The translations under genes and the position numbers were made by a program. From Halanaerobiales bacterium (lineage in GTDB: Bacteria; Bacillota_F; Halanaerobiia; DY22613), in contig JAGMES010000172.1 of NCBI GenBank assembly GCA_023128035.1, forward strand, positions 1 through 8,768: DNA of 8,768 bases, given 5' to 3'. Of the stretch, positions 1 through 5,898 are shown one piece after another. The notes under the pieces were generated by a model. The model had not been told where the DNA came from, did no database searches, and saw only the letters and a program-made list of their open reading frames with translations. Each line of letters starts with the position of its first letter. The stretch's first letter is position 1.

Positions 1-50
1 GACGATTTTTATTTTTAATATATTATTAGATGAAAACACATATTAGTTTA

Positions 51-55
51 GGAGG
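51..55 (+). promoter_or_regulatory. Ribosome binding site that sets the permease start
   Basis: GGAGG lies 7 nt before the ATG at 63. It decides against the in-frame ATG at 30, which lies upstream of this site and has no comparable Shine-Dalgarno sequence. Confidence 0.8.
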
Positions 56-62
56 AAATATT

Positions 63-959
63 ATGACTAATCAAATCAAAGCAATAATCTATCTAACCTT
101 TACTATTTTTGCGTTTAGTTCTATGGAATTAGGTGGAAAACTTGTTGCATCACAGATGTCTCCTTTGCAAGTGACTTTTCTTAGATTTACTATAGGATTT
201 TTAATTCTTCTCCCCTTTGGAGTATTTGAAATCCGTGCACGGGTTAGAAAAGAGAAATTCACTTTAACATTAAGGGATATAGGATGGTTAGCAATATTGG
301 GTTTTTGTAATATAGTTCTTGCTATGGTTTTACTTCAGAAGGCTGTTACAATGATTCCGGCTTCTTTGACTGCTATCATTGTTAGTTCAAATCCAATCTT
401 TGTTGTAATTTTTGCGAATATTATTTTAAAAGAAAAGATTTCCTTAAGAACAGTATTGGGCTTGATAATTGGAATTTTCGGTCTAAGTTTAGTGATGAAT
501 ATTTTTAATTCGGTTTCGGATATAAATTTCGTAGGTATTTTTACTGCTGTCGGTGCTGCTTTGTTTTTTGGTTTATATACTGTTTTGAGCAAAAAGGTGG
601 TAAAAAGACTAGGTGGAATGATAACCAATGTAGGATCATTTTTTATTGGAAATTTAGCGCTCTTCTGTATTCTTCTTATAAAAGGTGAGCCGATTTTAAA
701 GGGATTAAATCAATCAACAATTTGGCCAATCCTATATCTTGGGATTGTCGTAACAGGTTTGGCCTATGTGACTTTTTTGCATGGCTTAAGTTTGATTGAT
801 GCCAGTAAAGGAGCGGTTATCTTTTTTTTCAAACCAGTTATAGCGTCTTTGTTAGCTTTTCTAATTCTAAAAGAGACGATAGAATTGAATATGATCGTGG
901 GTACTTTCTTTGTAATTTTGGGATCAATTATAATGGTATTGCAAAAAAAAGTGAAATAA
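63..959 (+). CDS. EamA/DMT-family permease (10 TM helices)
   Basis: This is an inner-membrane permease of the drug/metabolite transporter superfamily, 298 aa from the ATG at 63, the usual length for the family. The protein is very hydrophobic and built as two EamA repeats. The conserved end of each repeat is visible: a proline-containing helix followed by a Leu-Lys-Glu turn, at about residues 110-125 (NPIFVVIFANIILKEK) and again at about 257-271 (KPVIASLLAFLILKET). The short C-terminus is basic (QKKVK), consistent with a cytoplasmic end. The start at 63 is preferred over the in-frame ATG at 30 because of the GGAGG at 51-55. Family members export amino acids, metabolites or drugs, and the substrate cannot be read from sequence. 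It lies upstream of a lactate oxidation locus that lacks its usual permease in this window, but DMT proteins are not known lactate permeases, so I infer no lactate role. No clear intrinsic terminator follows. Confidence 0.9.
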   Translation: MTNQIKAIIYLTFTIFAFSSMELGGKLVASQMSPLQVTFLRFTIGFLILLPFGVFEIRARVRKEKFTLTLRDIGWLAILGFCNIVLAMVLLQKAVTMIPASLTAIIVSSNPIFVVIFANIILKEKISLRTVLGLIIGIFGLSLVMNIFNSVSDINFVGIFTAVGAALFFGLYTVLSKKVVKRLGGMITNVGSFFIGNLALFCILLIKGEPILKGLNQSTIWPILYLGIVVTGLAYVTFLHGLSLIDASKGAVIFFFKPVIASLLAFLILKETIELNMIVGTFFVILGSIIMVLQKKVK

Positions 960-1001
960 AAAAAATTAGGCATTGTTATTAATGGAACTATGAAGGAAAA
1001 A

Positions 1002-1030
1002 TTGATTCTGAAATAGAACTATGGTATTAT
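1002..1030 (+). promoter_or_regulatory. Predicted sigma-A-type promoter upstream of lctA
   Basis: TTGATT at 1002-1007 and TATTAT at 1025-1030 are separated by exactly 17 bp. Each matches the consensus hexamer well. Transcription would begin near 1037, inside the left arm of the large inverted repeat at 1031-1153, so that repeat would form the 5' leader of the lctA transcript. This is a motif match only. Confidence 0.45.
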
Positions 1031-1153
1031 ATGATTAACCCACAAAAAGTAGTCGCACAAAAGCTCCTGTACCATATATAGTTCTGAATAGGCGTTTTCA
1101 GTACTATATATGGTACGGGAGTGCGACTAAAATACTTTTTGTGGGCTAATCAT
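1031..1153. repeat. Large 123-bp inverted repeat (hairpin/cruciform, MITE-like)
   Basis: The left arm at 1031-1088 and right arm at 1097-1153 are almost perfectly complementary around an 8-nt loop (1089-1096). The pairing blocks from the outside in are: ATGATTA with TAATCAT; CCCACAAAAAGTA (1039-1051) with its complement (1133-1145); GTCGCAC (1052-1058) with GTGCGAC (1121-1127); and a stretch of about 20 bp around ACCATATATAGT, closed by CTGAA/TTCAG. There is one A/G difference near the outer end, one T-T mismatch near the loop, and one G-U-type pair. The left arm has an extra AAAAG (1059-1063) and the right arm an extra TAAAA (1128-1132), giving two 5-nt bulges on opposite strands 7 bp apart. 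No T-tract follows the right arm, so it does not look like an ordinary terminator. No coding capacity and no convincing target-site duplication are seen. It may be a transposase-less element or a structured leader of lctA. Confidence 0.85.
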
Positions 1154-1195
1154 TATATTAGAAAATGAGTTGAATTTGAGTAGGGAGCGATTGAA

Positions 1196-1894
1196 ATGAG
1201 ATTTAACCCGATTAAAGATAAAAAGGTTTATGAGCAGATTATTGATCAAATAAAAGAGATGATTTATGATGGAAAATTAAAAAAAGGCGATAAACTTCCT
1301 TCTGAGAGAACATTAACAGAAGAGTTAAAAGTTAGCAGAGCTTCTATCAGGGAAGCTTTTAGTGCACTAGAGATGATTGGTTTGATTGAGAGTCGTCATG
1401 GAGAAGGCACATTTATCAAAGAGAATAATGATGATAATTTTCTAAAACCACTGTCATTGCACTTTATGTTGGAAGAGAATGTGGGGAAAGAACTTATTGA
1501 GATCAGAAAAATGATAGAGATCAGTGGAGCTAGATTTGCGGCTTGGCGAGCAACTCAAGAGGACTTAGAAGAATTAAAAAAATGGGTTATAATGCTAGAA
1601 GAAAACCGCGGAAATGCAGAGATGAGCAGAATGGCTGACCGAGAATTTCATTATGCTTTAGCAAAAGCTACTGGAAATGAGTTAGTATATAAATTTTTGA
1701 ATTCAATTTCTGAAGTTATTGATATGTATCTGGCAAATGCTATGACCAGGATAGTCAAAAATGAAAATAAAAATAGTGCATTGATTCGTCAGCATAGGCG
1801 AATTTATGAAGCAATTCGTAGCGGGGATGAGATGCTGGCTCAAAAGGCTATGGAAGATCATCTAGTCTGGTCTGAAGATTTGTTAGAAGTATAA
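1196..1894 (+). CDS. lctA: GntR/FadR-family (FCD domain) regulator of the lactate operon
   Basis: This is a cytoplasmic one-component regulator of 232 aa, typical for the FadR/LldR branch of GntR proteins. The winged helix-turn-helix spans about residues 8-75, with the family signature around LPSERTLTEELKVSRASIRE and the wing ending at GEGTFI. The FCD effector domain follows from about 95 to 225. It retains the usual metal or ligand ligands: Asp148 and His152 in ADREFHYALAKATGN, His200 in RQHRRIYEAI and His222 in MEDHLVW. The ATG at 1196 has AGGGAG at 1182-1187. It lies directly upstream of EtfB, EtfA and lactate dehydrogenase genes in the order lctABCD of Acetobacterium woodii, where LctA is the putative regulator. 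A nested TGGTC/GACCA palindrome just after this gene is its likely binding site. Lactate as effector is inferred from context. The gene could be transcribed from the promoter at 1002-1030 through the long hairpin. Confidence 0.88.
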   Translation: MRFNPIKDKKVYEQIIDQIKEMIYDGKLKKGDKLPSERTLTEELKVSRASIREAFSALEMIGLIESRHGEGTFIKENNDDNFLKPLSLHFMLEENVGKELIEIRKMIEISGARFAAWRATQEDLEELKKWVIMLEENRGNAEMSRMADREFHYALAKATGNELVYKFLNSISEVIDMYLANAMTRIVKNENKNSALIRQHRRIYEAIRSGDEMLAQKAMEDHLVWSEDLLEV

Positions 1895-1909
1895 TTTTTT
1901 TATTCAAAC

Positions 1910-1928
1910 TGGTCAGACCACCTGACCA
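1910..1928. promoter_or_regulatory. Predicted LctA (GntR/FCD) operator between lctA and lctB
   Basis: Two palindromes share this site. TGGTC-A-GACCA at 1910-1920 is a perfect 11-bp dyad, and TGGTCAG (1910-1916) also pairs with CTGACCA (1922-1928) across 5 nt. FadR, PdhR and LldR-type regulators are known to bind TGGT-n-ACCA-type dyads, which fits an LctA site. A weak promoter can be drawn around it, with TTCAAA at 1903-1908 and CATTAT at 1927-1932 (18-bp spacer). A bound regulator would then sit between -35 and -10 and repress lctBCD. The 63-nt lctA-lctB gap, long for this operon, fits a second promoter here. As RNA the same bases could form a small hairpin, but no T-tract follows. Confidence 0.6.
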
Positions 1929-1944
1929 TTATTAAAAATATAAA

Positions 1945-1952
1945 AGAGGTGA
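1945..1952 (+). promoter_or_regulatory. Ribosome binding site that sets the lctB TTG start
   Basis: AGAGGTGA matches the anti-Shine-Dalgarno sequence and lies 5 nt before TTG 1958. A GTG at 1949 in the same frame overlaps this site and so cannot be its start. Confidence 0.75.
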
Positions 1953-1957
1953 ATTTC

Positions 1958-2746
1958 TTGAAAATTTTCGTATGTATTAAACAGGTTCCAGGAACAAATG
2001 AAGTTGAAGTAGATGAAAAAACAGGTGTACTCAAAAGAGACGGTATTGATTCAAAAATGAACCCTTATGATTTATATGCTCTTGAAACAGCTTTACGGTT
2101 AAAGGAAAGTCATGATGCTGAAGTTCAGGTAATTAGTATGGGTCCTCCACAAGCTGCTGATGTGATTCGAGAGGCCTTTATGATGGGAGTAGATGGGGGA
2201 GCTTTATTTACAGACCGAAAATTTGCGGGTGCAGATGTGCTGGCTACAGCTTATACTTTATCACAGGGTGTTAGAAAAATGGGAGATCCTGATATTATAA
2301 TTTGTGGTAAGATGACGACTGATGGTGATACAGCGCAAGTTGGCCCTGAAATTGCGGAGTTTCTTCAAATTCCTCATATTGCAAATGTAACAAAAATTAT
2401 TGAAACTAAAGAAAAATCAATGGTTGTAGAAATGGAGATGCCAACGACTCTTGAAGTTGCTGAAATCGAGTTCCCATGCCTTATTACTGTCGAAAAAGGA
2501 ATTTTTCAACCAAGATTACCTTCATTTAAGAAAAAATTAGCAACCGAAGACAGAGAAATTCCTTTTTATAGCTTAAAAGATCTTGAAGATCAAGATGAAA
2601 AGCAATATGGTTTAAATGGGTCTCCAACACAGGTGTTAAGAATATTCCCTCCAGAATCAAATACTGAACAAGAGATGTGGACAGGTTCGGGGGATGATCT
2701 TGCAGAACGGTTATTCAATAAAATGAAAGAAATGAAGCATATTTAG
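1958..2746 (+). CDS. lctB: Electron transfer flavoprotein beta subunit (EtfB) of the lactate dehydrogenase complex
   Basis: EtfB subunit of the cytoplasmic LctBCD complex, 262 aa from TTG 1958. This start gives MKIFVCIKQVPGT, the normal EtfB N-terminus; an in-frame GTG at 1949 lies inside the ribosome binding site. The ETF alpha/beta-type nucleotide-binding fold is seen in the N-terminal part, with MNPYDLYALETALRLKE and, at about residues 117-137, GKMTTDGDTAQVGPEIAEFL, a conserved ETF-beta motif. In flavin-based bifurcating Etf complexes the beta subunit holds the bifurcating FAD and the NAD(H) site; this role is assigned here from family and gene order, not from a diagnostic residue. The C-terminal part (about 225-262) forms the arm that usually contacts EtfA and the dehydrogenase. 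Ten nucleotides separate it from lctC, so the two are surely co-transcribed. Confidence 0.92.
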   Translation: MKIFVCIKQVPGTNEVEVDEKTGVLKRDGIDSKMNPYDLYALETALRLKESHDAEVQVISMGPPQAADVIREAFMMGVDGGALFTDRKFAGADVLATAYTLSQGVRKMGDPDIIICGKMTTDGDTAQVGPEIAEFLQIPHIANVTKIIETKEKSMVVEMEMPTTLEVAEIEFPCLITVEKGIFQPRLPSFKKKLATEDREIPFYSLKDLEDQDEKQYGLNGSPTQVLRIFPPESNTEQEMWTGSGDDLAERLFNKMKEMKHI

Positions 2747-2756
2747 GAGGGACAAT

Positions 2757-3971
2757 ATGGCAAAATTAATCATTCATCAAGATAAAGTAGTATCCAATCC
2801 AGAAGAATTAATAAGTCTTTGTCCGTTTTCTGCGATTGAATATAATGATCAAACACTTTCAATAAATGCAGCATGTAAGATGTGTAAAATATGTGTCAAA
2901 AAAGGTCCGGAAGGTGTATTTGAATTTGTTGAAGAAGAAGTCGTGAAAATAGATAAAGATGCATGGAAGGGTATTGCAGTTTATGTTGACCATGTTGACG
3001 GAGATATTCACCCTGTAACATTGGAGTTAATTGGTAAAGCAAGAGAAATGGCTCAAAAAGTAAATTATCCAGTATATTGTTTATTTTTAGGACATGATAT
3101 TACTAAAAAGGCGAATGAATTATTATACTATGGTGTAGATGAAGTTTTCGTATATGATGATGAGGAATTAAAAGATTTTAGAATTGAGCCATATACTGCT
3201 GGTATGGAAGATTTTATTAGCAAAGTAAAACCGTCAATCATGCTGGTAGGTGGGACAACTGTAGGTAGATCATTAGCTCCAAGAGTTGCTGCTAGATTTA
3301 GAACTGGTTTAACGGCTGACTGTACGATTCTCAATATTCAAGAAAATACTGACCTTGACCAGATCAGACCTGCATTTGGTGGAAACATTATGGCGCATAT
3401 TTATACTCCAAATCACAGACCTCAGTTTGCGACAGCTAGATATAAAATCTTTTCTGCACCGGAAAGAAATTCTGAACCATCAGGAAAGATTACAGTCTGT
3501 GATATAGCAAAAGAAAAATTAGCTTCTAAAATTATGGTATTGGAAGTAAAAGAAAAAGAAAAAGTTCAAAGTATTGAAGATGCAGAAGTGATTGTAGTGG
3601 CTGGTAGAGCCATCAAAAAAGAAGAAGATTTAAAAATGATTAATGAACTGGCAGAATTAGTAGATGGAATGGTTGCGACCACAAGGCCATTGATTGAAGC
3701 AGGTTGGGCAGATGCAAGAAAACAAATTGGGTTGAGTGGTAGAACTGTTAAACCAAAATTGATTATAACATGTGGTGTTTCTGGAGCGATTCAGTTTGTT
3801 GCAGGTATGAATAACTCCGACTGTATTATTGCAATAAATAAAGATGAGAAAGCATCTATTTTCGATGTAGCGCATTATGGATTAATCGGAGATATCTATG
3901 ATATTATACCAAAACTGATTGAAAAGATTAAAGATAATGGAAGCGTATTTTTAAATAGCGTAATGCAATGA
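2757..3971 (+). CDS. lctC: Electron transfer flavoprotein alpha subunit (EtfA) with N-terminal Fe-S domain
   Basis: EtfA subunit of the lactate dehydrogenase complex, 404 aa, longer than a plain EtfA (roughly 310-340 aa) because of an N-terminal ferredoxin-like extension of about 65 residues. That extension has four cysteines: Cys22 in LCPFSAI, and Cys40, Cys43 and Cys46 in the CxxCxxC of ACKMCKICVKKGPEGV. This is enough for one [4Fe-4S] cluster, as in the A. woodii complex. The ETF-alpha N-terminal domain runs from about 70 to 255 and the FAD-binding C-terminal domain from about 275 to 395. The latter shows VVAGRAIKKEED, the Arg-containing TTRPLIEAGWADARKQIGLSG, and PKLIITCGVSGAIQFVAGM, the classical ETF-alpha signature. 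GGAGGG precedes the ATG by about 5 nt. It probably relays electrons between ferredoxin, the FADs and LctD. It is followed by lctD after 16 nt. Confidence 0.94.
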   Translation: MAKLIIHQDKVVSNPEELISLCPFSAIEYNDQTLSINAACKMCKICVKKGPEGVFEFVEEEVVKIDKDAWKGIAVYVDHVDGDIHPVTLELIGKAREMAQKVNYPVYCLFLGHDITKKANELLYYGVDEVFVYDDEELKDFRIEPYTAGMEDFISKVKPSIMLVGGTTVGRSLAPRVAARFRTGLTADCTILNIQENTDLDQIRPAFGGNIMAHIYTPNHRPQFATARYKIFSAPERNSEPSGKITVCDIAKEKLASKIMVLEVKEKEKVQSIEDAEVIVVAGRAIKKEEDLKMINELAELVDGMVATTRPLIEAGWADARKQIGLSGRTVKPKLIITCGVSGAIQFVAGMNNSDCIIAINKDEKASIFDVAHYGLIGDIYDIIPKLIEKIKDNGSVFLNSVMQ

Positions 3972-3987
3972 GTGAGGAGGTATAAGA

Positions 3988-5388
3988 ATGGAATATAATT
4001 ATAAAAAGATCGATCAGAAAGATGTAGATTTTTTGATTTCAGTGTGTGGAAAAGATGCTGTATTTACAGGTGAAGAAATAAATGAAGATTTTAGTCATGA
4101 TGAGCTAGCTGGAATTCATAAATACCCAGAAGTTTTAGTAGAAGTAACATCAACAGAACAGGTTTCAAAAATCATGAAATATGCCTATGAAAACAATATT
4201 CCAGTAGTTCCGAGAGGACAGGGAACTGGACTTGTTGGAGCATCAGTTGCAATTTATGGCGGGATTATGATCAATTTAAGCAAAATGAATCGAATCCTTG
4301 AGTTAGATGAAGAAAATCTCACTCTAACTGTTGAACCAGGTGTATTGTTAATGGAAATTTCACAATTTGTTGAAGATCATGATTTCTTTTATCCACCAGA
4401 TCCAGGTGAAAAAAGTGCTACAATTGCAGGAAATATTAATACAAATGCTGGTGGGATGCGCGCAGTTAAGTATGGTGTAACAAGGGATTATGTTAGAGGT
4501 TTGGAAATTGTTTTACCAAATGGCGAGGTTATGGAAGTTGGTGGCAAGATTGTTAAGAATAGTTCTGGATATAGCTTAAAAGATATGATTGTGGGTTCAG
4601 AAGGAACACTGGCCATTGTAACAAAAGCAATTTTGAAATTATTACCATTACCAAAGAAAACTATTAGCTTGTTGGTACCGTTCCTAAGTTTGGAGTTAGC
4701 TATTGAAACTGTACCAAAAATTATTAAATCGAAAACCATTCCTACAGCTATTGAGTATATGGTTAGAGATGTAATTTTGGCTTCGGAAGAATTTTTAGGA
4801 AGTAAATTCCCGGATAACTCTGCTGATGCATATTTATTGCTCACTTTTGATGGAAACAGTAAAGAAGAAATTGAAGTAGCATACGAAAAAGTGGCACACA
4901 TTTGTTTGGAAGCAGGAGCAATTGATGTATTGATTTCTGATACGCAGGAAAGACAAGAATCAATTTGGTCTGCAAGAGGTGCATTTCTTGAAGCAATCAA
5001 GGCATCAACAACAGAAATGGACGAATGTGATGTAGTTGTACCTCGCGAAAAAATTGCAGAATTCGTTAAGTTTTCAGAAGGTCTTCAAGAGAAATTTGAT
5101 ATTCGAATTAAAGGTTTTGGCCATGCTGGAGATGGAAACCTGCATATCTATGTTTTGAAAGATGATCTTTCTGAAGATGTATGGGAGAAGAAATTGAAAA
5201 AAGTTTTTGACTGCATGTATGAGAAAGCAAGAGAACTTGGTGGTAAAGTGTCTGGTGAACATGGAATCGGGTATGCGAAAAAGCCATTCTTAGTGGAGTC
5301 AATGGGCGAAACTGGGTTTGGATTATTGCAGCGGATTAAACTTGCGTTTGATCCAAAAAATATTTTGAATCCGGGTAAAGTAGTTTAA
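3988..5388 (+). CDS. lctD: FAD-dependent lactate dehydrogenase (GlcD/LctD type)
   Basis: Cytoplasmic flavoprotein dehydrogenase of the vanillyl-alcohol oxidase (FAD_binding_4/FAD-oxidase_C) family, 466 aa and full length. The FAD-binding domain spans about residues 45-225, with [11 protein letters not shown] at 75-85, [15 protein letters not shown] at 136-150 and [11 protein letters not shown] just after. The C-terminal substrate domain carries GHAGDGNLH at 378-386 and SGEHGIG at 422-428, the histidine-rich motifs of D-lactate and glycolate dehydrogenases, and ends with the usual [12 protein letters not shown]. The tight linkage to a regulator, EtfB and a Fe-S EtfA identifies it as LctD of a confurcating lactate dehydrogenase rather than a quinone- or cytochrome-linked enzyme. 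In A. woodii LctD uses D-lactate and a racemase supplies it from the L form; stereospecificity here is inferred, and other 2-hydroxy acids cannot be excluded. GAGGAGG at 3974-3980 precedes the ATG by 7 nt. Confidence 0.92.
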   Translation: MEYNYKKIDQKDVDFLISVCGKDAVFTGEEINEDFSHDELAGIHKYPEVLVEVTSTEQVSKIMKYAYENNIPVVPRGQGTGLVGASVAIYGGIMINLSKMNRILELDEENLTLTVEPGVLLMEISQFVEDHDFFYPPDPGEKSATIAGNINTNAGGMRAVKYGVTRDYVRGLEIVLPNGEVMEVGGKIVKNSSGYSLKDMIVGSEGTLAIVTKAILKLLPLPKKTISLLVPFLSLELAIETVPKIIKSKTIPTAIEYMVRDVILASEEFLGSKFPDNSADAYLLLTFDGNSKEEIEVAYEKVAHICLEAGAIDVLISDTQERQESIWSARGAFLEAIKASTTEMDECDVVVPREKIAEFVKFSEGLQEKFDIRIKGFGHAGDGNLHIYVLKDDLSEDVWEKKLKKVFDCMYEKARELGGKVSGEHGIGYAKKPFLVESMGETGFGLLQRIKLAFDPKNILNPGKVV

Positions 5389-5398
5389 CGACATTTCA

Positions 5399-5423
5399 GA
5401 AATAATAACGTAGTTATTATTTC
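5399..5423 (+). other. Perfect AT-rich hairpin after lctD
   Basis: GAAATAATAAC and GTTATTATTTC pair perfectly over 11 bp around a GTA loop, starting 11 nt after the lctD stop. The stem has few G-C pairs and is followed by GGCTTAATC rather than a T-tract, so it is more likely a 3'-end stabilising or weak attenuating structure than a strong terminator. Read-through into the small frame at 5548 is therefore possible. Confidence 0.6.
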
Positions 5424-5534
5424 GGCTTAATCAAAAACACTTTTTAAATCTACCACATATTATAGAATATGTATAAAAGTCTACAGATTATTTTTGATAT
5501 ATTAATCAAAAACTATAAGCAAATATAGATGAAG
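5424..5534. other. AT-rich spacer with a small dyad and weak promoter candidates
   Basis: No coding frame is supported here. ACATATT (5455-5461) and AATATGT (5466-5472) form a 7-bp dyad around ATAG. Possible -10-like hexamers (TAGAAT at 5463, TATAAG at 5514) occur, but none has a good -35 at the right distance, so no promoter for the downstream small gene can be assigned with confidence. Confidence 0.3.
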
Positions 5535-5539
5535 GGAGG
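5535..5539 (+). promoter_or_regulatory. Ribosome binding site of the candidate selenoprotein
   Basis: GGAGG, within AGGGAGGT, sits 8 nt before TTG 5548. Its strength argues that the short frame beginning there is really translated, since no other start codon lies at a suitable distance. Confidence 0.7.
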
Positions 5540-5547
5540 TATTTTTC

Positions 5548-5742
5548 TTGATTGAAGCTCAAGATTTAATTGGGGATGTAGTCTTTGAGAATTCTGGGAT
5601 TGAGGAAGTTTTTGAAGAACGCCGAATTATAGTATTTGGGTGAGGTAGTATGGCAAATTTCCGCATCGGTGATGTGGCAAAATTTACAAAGATAAATCTA
5701 AATTCATTGTTAGATGATTTAAATGATTTTTTAGACAACTAA
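5548..5742 (+). CDS. Candidate small selenoprotein, DUF1858-like, in-frame TGA at codon 32
   Basis: A frame of 64 codons runs from TTG 5548 to TAA 5740-5742 and is interrupted only by TGA at 5641-5643. Read through as selenocysteine, the product has an N-terminal half with LIGDVVFENSGIEEVFEE, then IIVFG-U-GS, then a C-terminal half with FRIGDVAKFTKINLNSLLDDLNDFL. This pattern matches the small DUF1858-type redox domain as I know it: 'IGDVV' helix, 'VFE' helix, a GI-C-x-G-C turn, then 'AK..I....LL..LN'. The TGA falls on the second Cys of the CxxC; the first Cys is Val here, and there is no cysteine anywhere in the protein. A hairpin with a GGU loop follows the TGA (see 5655-5685). Similarity continues on both sides of the TGA in the same frame, and a strong ribosome binding site and a terminator flank the gene. 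Alternatives are a nonsense-mutated Cys gene, or two peptides of 31 and 30 aa with a restart at ATG 5650. It lies 159 nt after lctD and may be partly co-transcribed. Its function is unknown; a thiol/selenol redox role is inferred. Confidence 0.68.
5655..5685 (+). promoter_or_regulatory. Candidate bacterial SECIS element
   Basis: Immediately after the in-frame TGA (5641-5643) the RNA can fold as follows: AAAUUU (5655-5660) with AAAUUU (5680-5685); a 2-nt bulge CA (5678-5679); CCGCAUC (5661-5667) with GAUGUGG (5671-5677) including one G-U pair; and an apical loop GGU (5668-5670). Twenty-four nucleotides separate the TGA from the loop, inside the range known for bacterial SECIS elements. A GGU-containing apical loop is the SelB-recognised feature in E. 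coli fdhF (loop GGUC). The hairpin lies within the coding frame, as bacterial SECIS elements do. Confidence 0.62.
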
Positions 5743-5758
5743 AAGACGAATCTATAAC

Positions 5759-5785
5759 CAGGGCCGATTCCAGCCCTGTTTTTTT
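5759..5785 (+). terminator. Intrinsic terminator after the candidate selenoprotein gene
   Basis: CAGGGC (5759-5764) and GCCCTG (5773-5778) form a GC-rich 6-bp stem around an 8-nt loop, followed directly by seven T (5779-5785). It starts 16 nt after the TAA at 5742 and separates the lactate locus and the small gene from the signalling operon. Confidence 0.9.
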
Positions 5786-5884
5786 GCTAAAAATTTTGTC
5801 AAATCATATGGAATTTTTTGGTGAGAAGAAAGGAAAATGGTGCTTAGTGTAGAAGTATGTTTTGATAGGATATTTTAAGAGAAT

Positions 5885-5890
5885 AGGTGG
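5885..5890 (+). promoter_or_regulatory. Ribosome binding site that sets the response regulator start
   Basis: AGGTGG lies 8 nt before ATG 5899. An in-frame GTG at 5887 overlaps this site and is therefore an unlikely start. Confidence 0.7.
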
Positions 5891-5898
5891 TTTTACAA

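Noticed and set aside
1031..1153. Large inverted repeat as a terminator of the upstream permease
   Set aside because: There is no T-run after the right arm, and a good promoter lies directly before it, so a leader or mobile-element interpretation fits better.
4488..5000. Long reverse-strand open frame opposite lctD
   Set aside because: It lies wholly inside the well-supported lctD gene, has no recognisable domain, and is explained by the codon composition of the sense strand. The other reverse-strand frames in the window are rejected for the same reason.
5399..5423. Hairpin after lctD as an intrinsic terminator
   Set aside because: The stem is perfect but AT-rich, and no T-tract follows it.
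5650..5742. A separate 30-aa peptide starting at ATG 5650, following a 31-aa peptide ending at TGA 5641
   Set aside because: GGTGAGG just upstream could act as a ribosome binding site, so a restart is possible. Both pieces are in the same frame and together match one small domain, and the SECIS-like hairpin would be unexplained. A single read-through product is preferred.
5786..5884. Promoter for the response regulator operon
   Set aside because: TTGTCA near 5797 and TAGGAT near 5867 are too far apart to pair, and neither has a good partner at 16-18 bp. A promoter must exist here, but I cannot place it.
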